Shown: piece by piece, positions 34,373-45,214 of the stretch
How the letters are laid out: every line of letters starts with the position of its first letter
Position numbering within the stretch: the stretch's first letter is position 1
Assembly (NCBI GenBank): GCA_019055375.1
Contig: JAHQIW010006019.1
Span: 33,468-97,467 of the forward strand
DNA from: Parelaphostrongylus tenuis
Taxonomy: Eukaryota > Nematoda > Chromadorea > Rhabditida > Metastrongylidae
Direction: 5' to 3'
Length of the DNA: 64,000 bases
Made by a program: the position numbers and the translations under genes
Notes under the pieces: generated by a model
Told to the model about the DNA's origin: nothing
What the model saw: only the letters and a program-made list of their open reading frames with translations
The model's database searches: none

Positions 34373-37267
34373 TATTTCGGCTACCGTATCGACGCGTTTC
34401 GTCTCCCTCACAACCAATAATTTGAGTCGAATTGCTTACGGTCGTTCTTCGTCGTCCTAGGTGTTCGTGTTCCTTGTTGTTCGATTCTATCATTTTTTTT
34501 TATTTTTCATTACACGCTGTTTTTAATTGAAAGACATCCTAGATCATCATGAAATTTCTCATTAATTCACATGCTGTGGTAATTTGTCCTTTATACGATT
34601 TTTAGGTGGTTCTGGTTGTGCTACTGGTTCGAATCGGATGTTGGTGAAGGTCGGATGGATAATCACTGGAATTGGCCGTTCGAAGAACCTTGGGCGATGC
34701 ACGACGTAATGCGGCGGCTAAACCGAATCCTTGAATAACGCCGTCATCTACATCCTCTCATTAGAGTCAAAGTTTCGATCATTTTGTGTTGACTCACAGG
34801 GTTTCGGATCTCATCAAAATCGCAGGTTAGTTCACATCTGCCGATTTCGGCAAGGTGTCCCAAACCTATTTCAAATGTATCTTTTTGCAGGTTTATTAAA
34901 ATACTCCAACGCATTTTTCAAGAATCTCATTACGAGTTTCTCGCTATTCATTCCCAACACAACCGTCGTTTTTTCCTTCTTGATTTGTTGCCGTTTTATC
35001 TCGTATTCGTACGAGTAAGTGCTGATTAGTCGTATCTGACTTTAGCCATCAGTGGTGCAATCGACAATTCCTATAATTTATTAGTGCTGTCCCTATAATT
35101 TATTAGTGCTAAGTAGGGTCTGTGTCTGGTATCCCATCTCAAACTTACTGGCTTGCAAAGTTTATGGTTATTTCAATTATTTGTCATGCATTAGGCGTGA
35201 GGATCTTCAGTTGTCCACATAAAAGTCGCATTTGACGTGATATCTCTTTGCTCTAACCCGTTCGCCCCCGGTGTCCTTTGATTAGAGAGGCCCTAAGTAT
35301 GACTTGATTTCTTTGTAGTTTGATTATTGTTACTCTGTCTATCGGGTTATTCGACATTTCATTGCTGACATGATTTGAGCTGAGGTAACAAATTGCTGTC
35401 GAATGCGGCTTTTAGTGGTTTGTTTTATGTAGTGTGTGATTCTACTAGTTGCCATGGTTATTTTGTCTCTCCTTGTGTTTCATTATTCCATATAATCCAT
35501 CCGATCCTGCTGGATCATATGCTCCTCAGTACATGACGCCTTTCTATACTGGTGATTTGCTACTACATTTGCTATCGTGAATTTTGTCATGATATCAAGT
35601 CATTTTCTTCTGCACTAATTTGTTTTCAATCAATCAGTGAGATTTGAGGACAATTCCATTATGCTTATTTCAATCTCCACTGGCACTTTTTCTGTACTGA
35701 TTTTTGTTTTCTTCTTAGATTTTATTTCAAAATATTGAGTAAGTAATAGTGATAACTGGTAGTCTTGTTGTATGACCACTTGTGTGCAAATTTTTTCATT
35801 ATTTTATATTTATGTGGATCGAGAGTTGCAGGCGAAAGCGTGCGGCTCTGTTGGTGGAGTAAAAAACAAATAGGCATTCCATAAAAGTAAGAGAGGTTAT
35901 TTGGACACCCTTAGAGCTCCATCGTCAGTACGTTTTCCAAATCTACCATATTCTGAAGTATTCCATTGATTTTAATCGAATAGCTAGCATCAGCCAAAAA
36001 TCTGCTATCGATTTCCGAACCTCCACTTTTTACACCGTTGTTCGGTGGCTGGTGAGAAAGTTTAATGAACTGTGAAATCTATCCGTTCTGGGTCCACAAT
36101 ATTGTAATATACGGGCTAATTGGTTTGTTACTGTGTATTCCTTGATTAATAGGATGTTGCTATCATTTCGTTGACATGTTCATATATTTCTAATCTAATC
36201 TCTATGGAATAACTTCATGAACTTTTTGTCGAATAGAATTTTGATGAAGATTCTAAAGTTAGTTGTGACACGTACAAAACATGAATGTTTTGACGAGCAA
36301 GCTAAATGGAAGCGAAAATAGACAAACCTGAAGCTTGCTCATCATGGTGACAAAAACGATCCAGGCATAGTATTAAGCATTTTGTTGTCACAAAAGAAGA
36401 AAAATGCGTGAATTTTAAGGAAAAGTTCGAAAGCCATCATGAATTGGAGTGATCCACTTTGGGCTGACGTTTTACACCGTTTCTAGCAAAAAATTCCACT
36501 TGAATGATGTCAACATTCTAGGAACATTTCACGGCATTTGTATGAAAAAACTAGCACAGCAGCTCTAGAACACAATTAAGCAACTTTATGTTCATTGGCG
36601 AGTATCGTTAAGTCTCCATGCTGTTCTTTGAAAATTCTTTTTACACTGAGTCATTCTCAGTAACTTGACAGATGGGAAGAAAATCTCTGTGGCAAACAGG
36701 TTCTACAGAACACATATACGGTGATCATATGCAACATGACTTGAAACTGGAGCCCAATGACCGACAACTGCAGCTGCTTTGTCTATAAATTTTATTCATA
36801 CCATAATGCTTACTTTTTTGTCCGATCTACAACGTTTTACGAAACGGCGGTTACGGTGACGTTTGTGATAAAGTGTACGTATCTTGTAACTGCTTGGGAC
36901 GAATCTCTCCTCGTTTTCATATCACCAGGACTAAAAATGTATTTTATTGAACAGGCAAGGTCATAGGTCCGGATCATGTGTTAATCAGAGCGCTTTATCT
37001 TTGGCTTGAGTCCAGTCCATGTTGCTCGTGACAGTCAACTACTAAGTTCCTCCTTAACGTATCTATAACTTCCCAGTTATGCCTGATATTCAGACGATAA
37101 GCTGTTCAAACTTCCTCAGCCTTTGAAGGCGATGGAACCGCCGAAACACAGCCCACAAGTGAAAAAATCTTATTAACAGCATCATGCCACTTAAGAAGAA
37201 AGCACTGAATTGTGACTTGGGTTATTCCATATCAGACATTCTTCATAAAGTTGTTTTTCTTCCAATT

Positions 37268-37530
37268 GCTTGTAGTCCGATCTCTCCCTGATCCGCTGAG
37301 CCTAAGTGGGATTGTGTCTGCTTCTGCATCACCTCAAAACTGGGCAATGTCGTCAACAAAGCAAATGGAGAGGATTCATTCATCGAAACCTATTCCTATG
37401 TCGTCCGCGCAGAGTGGCTGCACGACCCGCCATTGCATGGCTGTGAACAGCTTTCGGTTAATAGAAATGAATGAGTCGTTAATTAGATATGACATTGTGA
37501 TTTTAACCACGCTTCCGCTCATCTAGAATT
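37268..37530 (-). mobile_element. RTE-like reverse transcriptase relic (copy B)
   Basis: Minus-strand pieces KLFTAMQWRVVQPLCADDIG and ILSICFVDDIAQF resemble the 'LFTA..QW...FADD' block of RTE-type LINEs. Duplicate of 13390-13640. Confidence 0.5.
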
Positions 37531-38024
37531 CAATGCCAAAACATGCTCCGTAGGTTAACTATGTTGACGGGTGATTACTGACAGCATTGAGAATGCGGTT
37601 TAGATATAACTGAGAGAAAGGCAAAGCAAGGATCTCAATGGTGTAGTGAGAGCGCTCACTGCACTGAAAAGGCATAGTCGCAGTTCGAGTTCATTAGACA
37701 TCTAAGTATTCTTGTGATTACATTTCACATCGTGCTCTGTTGTTAGAAATGAACTAGGACTAAACAGAGTTAACTTTATAGCTTTAAAGACATTACGTCG
37801 CATGTCATTTTCTTCACCAGCTGTTCCGAATGAGATTGTGAGAGAATGGAGGAAACTCGCTGTTTAGTCGCTATTGCAATGTTTTTATGGACGATGCGAG
37901 CCAATTCTTGGTTAACTAGGGCAGACAAGATGGCCTTGATTATCATCAATGATAATTAAGATTGGGGGCAAATGACTATACTTGCAGATCCATACATCTC
38001 TTGAAAATATCTGGAAGTATCCCT

Positions 38025-38720
38025 TAAAAGCTTACTCGAGTTTGGTATAGTCATAGTCGTAATTCGGCTGGGTTTCGGCGACCCGCCTTCTTCAGAGCCT
38101 GGGCGTTTTTAGTATTAGTCCACTTGAAGGGTTCGGATGATCTTATTTACATGCTGTCTAGGGTCAGGTTAAAAGATCAGACGAAGGAAGGACACGAGAT
38201 CTTGTGTGATGGTGACGCATTCGTCCTTCTAGTTCATTTCGGGGTTCTTGGCGTTTATCTGAAATGTCTCAAGAGTTTTGCGCGTGGATGCTTTTGATTG
38301 CTGCGCTAGGATCGTGACAGTCACTTTAAAATCTTTGTTGTTGCGTTGTTGTGTCCTACCTAAACCTAAAGGTTTTTTTGTCGACTTTAGATTGGAAATT
38401 TAGATGTTCTTTTATGCGGGTGAAAAGTGGTCTACCCGTTTCGCCTATATATTCTTCCCCGCATCCCTTACATACAACCGAAGAGATAGTGCCCAATCTC
38501 ATACAATCCCCTCCTTTCCGTTTGGGCAGATTATATAGCTTTTGGTGTTGCACAATCGATCGTAAAGTCCACTGCGTATCAGCTGATGGCGTAGGATGGG
38601 GGCTGGGATTCCAATAACTACCACGGAATCTCAAGACCGCATCTTTTTAAGCACCTTTTAACCGTGTTCTCTGATTTCGCTTGATATAATTGGCAGTTTG
38701 AAGGGGATGCCATTCAGGTG
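38025..38720 (-). mobile_element. Penelope-like element 3' part with GIY-YIG motif, minus strand
   Basis: Penelope-like elements encode a telomerase-like RT followed by a GIY-YIG nuclease. Minus-strand 38634-38356 reads LYNLPKRKGGDCMRLGTISS, then VCKGCGEEYIGETGRPLFTR and IKEHLNFQSKVDKK: the cysteine pair plus YIGETGRPL...R.KEH signature of the Penelope nuclease. Downstream (towards 38025) the tail with AQALKKAGRRNPAELR-like coding is recognisable in broken frame. No RT in this copy. Confidence 0.8.
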
Positions 38721-38739
38721 TGGAGTATTTTTCATTTGG

Positions 38740-39900
38740 AGCCTAATTGGGTTTTGGTTAATGGTTTTTGGTTCACCGCCCATTGCTCTACTGTCGGTAT
38801 ATAGACGACTGTTTCAGTCTCTTTTCCACACAAGTGGAAATAGACAACTGTTTGGAAGTCTTGAACGGACAGTTGGAGCATATAAAATTTACGTGAGAGA
38901 GTTCAAACGGGAGCTGGTTTCCTTTCTTAAACACTCGCATAAAGCTTTAGATAGTGACTATAGTACAAAATAGTAGCGAAAGCCAAGTAACAAAAACATT
39001 TTGGTCAATCACCTTTCCTCTCATCCCTCCCACATGAAAAAATCACTTATTAAAAAGTTTCGAACGGATAAAAATGTGTGTACAGGAGAAGAGGAAACAT
39101 ACCAATAGCTAAACTTGACACGAATAACAGCCATTTCCAATGGCTACATAACATTAGCCACTCGGGAAAATTCAAAAAGTGGATTTAGGTACCGAAAGAA
39201 CAATTGTCCGCACCTAAATAGAATTCCCTTCAAACTGCCATTTATATCAAACGAGATCAGCAGCGTGGTTACAAGGTGTCTAAAAAGTTGCGGTCTTGAA
39301 AATTTCGTGGTACTTATGAAATTTCATCTTCCATCCTACTCCATCAGCTGAACCGCGATAGACTTTACGATCAACTGAGCAATACCAAAAACTGTGTAAT
39401 CTGCCCTGACGGGTTAAGGCTAAAGGGGGGGGGGAGGGCATTGTATGAGATCGGGCACGATTTGTTCCATTAGGCGTGAGACATGCGGGGAAGAATATAT
39501 AGGGGAAACCACTTTTGATCCGCATAAAAGAATATCTAGATAGCAAATCTAAAATAGATAAAAACAGACCTTTAGATTTACATAGGGCACAAAAACACAG
39601 CAATAAGGATTTTGTTGTAACTATCGCGATCCTAGTGCAGGTATCAAAAACATCGTTGCGCAAAATTCTTGAGGTATTTTGGATAAACGCCAAAAACTCC
39701 GGAACGAGCCGGAAGGATGAATCCGTCACTATCACACAAAATCTCGTGGCCTTTCTTCATTTGATCTTTTGAACCTGACCTATGCAGCATACAAATAAGA
39801 TTCTCCGCATCATTCAAATAGACTACTGCCACACAGCGCCCAGGCTCTGAAGAAGCGGGTCGCCGAAACAACAACTACTAGGACTACATTACCACCTCGC
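38740..39900 (+). mobile_element. Penelope-like element fragment, RT active site to nuclease
   Basis: RT active site YIDDCF at 38798-38809 lies in a broken frame, followed by FKRELVSFLKHSHKALDSDY (38900s), SNKNILVNHLSSHPSHMKKS, NLTRITAISNGYITLATREN near 39115, the nuclease YIGE..LIRIKEYLDSKSKID at 39490-39550 and the tail EVFWINAKNSGTSRKDESVT at 39670-39730. Head-to-head with the element at 38025-38720. Many stops. Confidence 0.78.
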
Positions 39901-41539
39901 GTCAGCTATTCAACATAAGTTTTCTCAATTTCCGTATATCACTTATTGATGCTGAGGTTTATAGAAAATCGAACTTTTGAATGTCTTGATTGTTCAGACT
40001 TTCGGCGGTCGGGAAAATACTTCTATTAACCTTTTCGAGGTCACCATTTGTAATAGCCTCACGCAGCGCAAATTGCCGATTTTTGGCAATTGATTAGGGT
40101 TTCTTTATCGTTTTGGACAAAAGTCTGAGGCAATCAGTAACATGTTCGATAGAACTAAAATTTTTTCCACACGCTTATATGCTTTTAGTGCAAATCTAAC
40201 ATTTACGTTTGAAAAGAAAAGCTTTCTTTTACTACGAAATCGCAGTAATGTTCGCATTTTGTCAACCGTAATAAGTTGTACAAAGAATACAATGATATAT
40301 ATCGATGAGCTTTGCTATATTATATCATAAACGGCACTGAAGAGCTATAACAGTGGCTGGAAATTGTAAAATAATGAACATTATGTCAAAAGAAGCTGCT
40401 GCACATTTCATACGATGCTAGGTCATCGATAATTCTTACCATAACCAATTTTTATGGCAGGGATTCGTTCATTTCTAATAATTTATACAATGATGCACAA
40501 GAGGAAAATGGAATCTTATGGAATGTAGGAAAATTCTGTCCACGAAGGGCCAATCGTATGCAGGAGTTCTAGGAAGTATAGCAGGCTACCCATTTTATCA
40601 CTGTTTCAGCAAATCCAAGTCTTATTTATTGTCTGGATGTAGAAATTGAAAAATCTGGGGAGGAACATGCAATTTCTCCAGAGAAGTACTCTACAAATTG
40701 ATGATTGTAGGCTTTATGAAAGCTTATTCCACTGCGTGCCAAGAGTCACACCACATAGGCTTCCCGAAAAAGTCATAAATCGAAAAAATCCGTTTCGTTT
40801 TGCAGTGTTGCATATCGTCAAATGATAAGAAGTAAGAAATGGAAATGCGTTATTTCTCCTGATGTTACCTTGGTACTGAAAAGTGGGAATTTTTTAGAAC
40901 ACGTAGACTTTCTTTCTACTAAGGAAGACTTTTATAGAAAGCCTTTAGTAACATATCATTTCTCCTGATCATAAATTGTCTCTAGGGTATGATTTCACTA
41001 TAGATTCACGAGAAACACCCACTGAGAAGTTCAAGAGACTAGATGTTCATTCAGAGGGTGAATTGTAATCTTAGATCCCTTGCTTTAAGGCACTACAAAG
41101 GCAGTTCAGAAAAAACCAAATTAGTTTCTAAAACTATACTTTTCGAACTATCGAACGTTTACAAACTCTACTGTAGGGCTTTGCATAGACGACAGCGAAG
41201 CACGCAAAGCACTCCGGAAGCGAAACGCAGTTTTTCTTGATCGTTTTTACAGCGCTGAGAAAAATTTACATCTGCTATTTGATTCAAAGACTAAGAAAAT
41301 ATATACTTAGAATCATCATTTTTCAGGCTATCGAATGATCACTCAAACTCTGGCGAAAAGCTTTCGCTTTATGAAAAGACCATGTGGACACAAGTGCAAA
41401 TCACACTGCACACTCCAAAAAAAAACGTGATATTCTCTTCAATGCCACAGCTCACTGAAATGACGTTTCCAAAATCCGAGAACACCGTCAGAACGGCAAT
41501 TTTTTTCGGCTATCCATGGCTTTTCAAAGTTTAACAAGA
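39901..41539. other. Spacer between Penelope-like elements
   Basis: Possibly the worn 5' part of the element at 41540-42830 (a block at 41043-41240 is open) but without a motif that can be assigned. Confidence 0.35.
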
Positions 41540-42830
41540 AGTCTATAGCTGACAAGAAAATTACGAAAATTCGCATGTACCATGATGTACACGCGATCCT
41601 GAGAGAGTTAGCTCACAGAGTTAGCCATGGGTCAGCGATTGACACCTATCTTTGCCATTGCCTTATGTATAAGATGGATGCTCTAGTTCTTAGTCACAGC
41701 CCATTGTTATACTGCTGTTATATAGACGACTGTTTCATTGTCTGTTCTACACAGAAGCGAATGGGCAAATATTTCGACGTCTTGAACGGACAATCAGTGT
41801 ATATAAAATTTAAGTGAGAGAGTCCAAACGGGAGCTGACTTCCATTCTTAAACATCCAAGTAGAGCCTTCAGATAGTGGCTATAATACAAAGTTGGACCG
41901 AAAAAAGTAATGAAATACTTTAGTTTATCACCTTTTTTCTTATCTTACACATTTGAAAAAGCGCTCATCAAGAACATGTACCAAACTGCTAGAAATGTGT
42001 GCTCAAGAGAAGAGGAAAAGGACGAAAACGTATCGCTAAACTTGGCACGACAAATAGCCATTTCCAATGGCCACAAAACATCAGCCATTCGGGTAAACTC
42101 AGAAGGTTGGACTAGGACCCAAAATAGCAATATTCCTCACCAAGCTGCCATTTACATCAAACGAAATTAGTAGCTTGGCTAAAGATGCCTAAGAAGACGC
42201 AATTTTGAAAATTCTGTGGCACTTCTTGAGCTTCCACCTCCCACCTTGCTCCATAGGCCGATCCACAACAGATTTTACGATTTATTGTTAAACACAAAGA
42301 GTTGTATAATCTTCCCAAACGGTAGGGAGGAGGGTTGTGTGAGATCGGATACAATTGATCTGATAATACGCAAGACATGCGGAGAAGAATGTGTAGGTGG
42401 AACGGGTAGACAACTTTCCTTCCGCATGAAAGAACATCGAGATAGTAAATCTAAGCTTGATAAAAGCAGATTTCTAGGTTCACATAGAGCAAAAAAAGCA
42501 AAGCAGTAATGATTTTGATGTGATTGCCACGATCCTAATTCAGAAATCAAAAACATCAACGCGTAAGAGTCTTGACGAATTTTGAATAAGCGCCAAAACC
42601 CCAAAATAAACCGGAAGACGAATGCGTCGCCAACTCACGAGGCCCTGCGCCTTTTCGTCGTTTAGTCTATTGATTTGGCCTAGGCAGTATAAAAAAGGTC
42701 CTGCGAATCATTCATGTAGTCTAATACCACATACGTCAAGGCTCTGAAGAAGGCGGATCGCCGAAGCGTCAGCCGAATTGGTACTACTACTATTCTATCA
42801 ACCTGACGTCGTCCAATTAAAATAAGTTCT
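41540..42830 (+). mobile_element. Penelope-like element fragment, RT to nuclease
   Basis: RT active site YIDDCFIVCSTQ, with YIDD at 41719-41730, preceded by YKMDALVLSHSPLLYCC; then KALIKNMYQTARNVCSREEE (41950s), NLARQIAISNGHKTSA (42040s) and a degenerate nuclease TCGEECVGGTGRQLSFRMKE (42375-42430) in which YIG has become CVG. The tail ends near 42800 with AEGGSPKRQPNW-like coding. Frames are broken around 41580 and 41820. The 5' part may extend back to about 40480 but has no clear motif. Confidence 0.8.
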
Positions 42831-43914
42831 CTCAATTTACAATATCAATTTTTAATGCCGAGGTTCATAAAAAGTCAAATTTTGAATTGCTTATCTTTTC
42901 AATCAAAAATTCAATGTGAGTCAGCGATTCTTCTTTCAGTATATAGATCTCAGACGGTTAATAATTTTAAGGAAACAAAATTAACTTGAAGCAGTTCATG
43001 GTCGAAACAGGTGCTCTAACTTCCTGAATCGTAAATGAAAGAAAAAGTTCCAAGGATTTCGCTACCAGAAAGCGTAGGCTTTTGAACAATGATACTATTG
43101 ATTAACGGAAAAATTAAGCGTAAGAAGAGCCTTGGCTCTAAACACTCTAATCATTGGAGCGATGAAATGTCTTAACGAATATTTATAGCGTTATTGGACT
43201 AAAAAAGGGTTCTTTGGTATGAACTTCTGCTGTATATTCCTCTGCGTAACAGAAGCGATTTCCTCTTTATATAGATTGTGAATCATATGAGTAAAATGAA
43301 TATGTACAGCAACAGATGTTGGTCATCACGTCATTCAATTCGAAGCTCATTTTTGATATAGTGTGTACTTTCAAAAATTATTATCGGTATGCCCTTGCTT
43401 GCACTGAATTTCGGTTCTTACATAAATACTGAAAGTAGCTAAGAAATTAAGGCCCTACCAAATGATGTTACAATCTTGGAACACCCTCCGAATGAAGATA
43501 ATCTCACGTTGAGCGCAGTTTATGCGAATATCAGATTAAATATTCCACAATTCCCAGAAGTTAAAGACCAATCCCAAATTCTCCAAAAACTGGCACACTG
43601 AAATCGTTCACCTAACTGACATGATTGCGTATGTCTGTTACATCATATCCCCGTTAAAAGCGGATAATCAAAAATAACTCCTGTTTGAAGCGATGCCCTC
43701 AGATGGTTGTTTAGAGTAACAACAACAATTTTCTCACGGGACGAGAATACTTTACTCACGGACTACTGGAGCCATACAACAGTATTCATCATCATGGGCG
43801 GCCACGAAGGTTGGCATTGGCGATTCGCATTGCGATATTCCTAAAAACTGGATCAACTTTGGATCTTAACATACGTGTCACATGTCCCACCTGCCGCCCC
43901 GTTGAATTCTGAGT
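42831..43914. other. No gene seen
   Basis: AT-rich, stops in all frames. Confidence 0.5.
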
Positions 43915-44835
43915 GATTCGAGCGGGTACCAGCAACACTTCCATTTTCCCCTATCGCATGCAGGAGTAACACAGTCGGTACTTCTCGCTCTAGGGATACG
44001 CTAAGCATCATATCTTTCTTCTATGTCTTCCGCGAAGAAATCGGTCCTTCGCATCGTCGGCCTTACTGTAGAGCGCTTGATATCTTGAGGAATCCAGTCG
44101 GTAACGGCTCTCGTCCATCGGCTGTCGTTGAAGCGCATAACGTGTCTGGCCCGCCTTATTTTCGATATCGTGGCGTGTAGAACGACGTCTTTCATCTTCG
44201 ATCTTTGACGTAGGCCGGAACTTCGGTTCGTTTCTCTCGTTTGTAAAATGCGGGATACTCCCAGCATCGACTTTTCGACTGCGCAATCAATAACGCCAGG
44301 TGATCTTTCATCCTGCTTACGTGACTAACAGGTATCTGCTGCATATTTTAGTGCAAGGATAATCGTTGAGTCGAGAAGAGTGCGCACGATGTCGGATGTT
44401 CTTTGCCCTCTCCACTACATCTTCGATGCTCTTAAACTTTCCCCAAGCCTCTCGTTTCCTCTGCTCAACTGTGGAGCTAGGTCGTTCATCATGTTGATTC
44501 AAGACCTAAATAGACGTAACTGGAGCATTCGGAGACTTTCGTTCCGCTGAGCGTGAATGGGGAATCCAAAACCCATCCGTTCCTCATGAACATCGTTTTC
44601 GACAGGTTTAGTTGAAGCCCAACCTTTCCATCGGCATTATGGAAATCGGTCAGCATTTGTTTCGCTTGGCTGATGTCTGATGTCATGAGGACGATATCAT
44701 CAGTAAAGCGAATATGGCTCAATTACCGACCGCCAAATTTCACTCCCATTTTGTCCCATTCCAATGTTCGCATGACGTTTTGGAGAGTGGCAGTGATTAA
44801 TTTTGGCGAAATTATATCGCTCTGTCGAGCTCGAG
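43915..44835 (-). mobile_element. RTE retrotransposon fragment, minus strand
   Basis: Reads on the minus strand from late RT to the C-terminal end: ITATLQNVMRTLEW-like at 44810-44750, IRFTDDIVLMTSDISQAKQM (FADD changed to FTDD) near 44715-44660, LQLNLSKTMFMRNGWV, then SIEDVVERAKN and GVSRILQ and RYALQRQPMDE pieces down to 43915. Frames change at least three times. Confidence 0.88.
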
Positions 44836-44899
44836 TGTTAAATACTGCCGATCTAGTGATTTATTTCACTTCACGGCAATTGTGTAAATCGCTCGTTAT

Positions 44900-45050
44900 C
44901 GCCTATTCTTTTTCGGAGGATGTAGGGACCACAGAGAGGATTGGCTAAAGAAGAAGGGCCTGTCCGACTGACGAGGGTGCATGACCGAAACACGTGTATT
45001 GGGCTGTACTAGACTCCATAACAGACCACATGACATGAGGGCCAAGTAAT
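44900..45050. repeat. CACGTG MITE fragment
   Basis: Contains gaggattggctaaagaagaa, tgacgagggtgcatgaccga and aacacgtgtattgggctgta, matching the right arm of the family at 449-756. It lies just outside the left arm of the inverted duplication. Confidence 0.55.
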
Positions 45051-45214
45051 AATAATTATGCTCAGACAATCTACGTGGAGGAGAAGCCGAGAGTAAAGCT
45101 ATGCCACACATGGGCAAGGAACTACTCATGATTATCTGTCTGTCAAAAACAGTAGAACGAAATGACAGCGATGTCAAAACGTGTAGTTTTTTATTCTGTC
45201 TAGAGGCTAGAGGC

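Larger units (their letters stand above)
29127..34738 (+). pseudogene. sms-1: Sphingomyelin synthase pseudogene, copy B
   Basis: Remnants of the copy A exons at 29127-29324, 31027-31139, 32227-32299 and 34606-34738. Exon 1 has one extra T (near 29309) that shifts the frame. Exon 2 has an in-frame TAA at 31064-31066, an extra G later, and its donor GTTAGT has become GATAGT. Exon 3 has lost about 22 bases and its donor gt has become tt. Exons 4 and 5, with both catalytic histidines and the aspartate, are absent because 5.4 kb is missing between 34490 and 34515. The last exon is intact and reads on through NHWNWPFEEP and MRRLNR to a TAA at 34736-34738, the C-terminal tail expected for SMS-1. This copy cannot encode an active enzyme. 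Confidence 0.9.
29037..38020 (+). repeat. Segmental duplication, copy B (direct)
   Basis: Second copy of the block at 1-14128, offset by about 29 kb. It lacks the equivalent of 5250-10608; the junction lies in a T-rich tract near 34495-34515. It has its own insertions, for example a hairpin insert at 30695-30880, and smaller deletions, for example about 150 bp near 34310. It may be a true old tandem duplication or two divergent haplotypes laid end to end by an assembler; the sequence alone does not decide. Confidence 0.9.

Noticed and set aside
39280..39735. 151-codon minus-strand frame
   Set aside because: Antisense of the Penelope-like element; the plus strand carries the real nuclease motifs.
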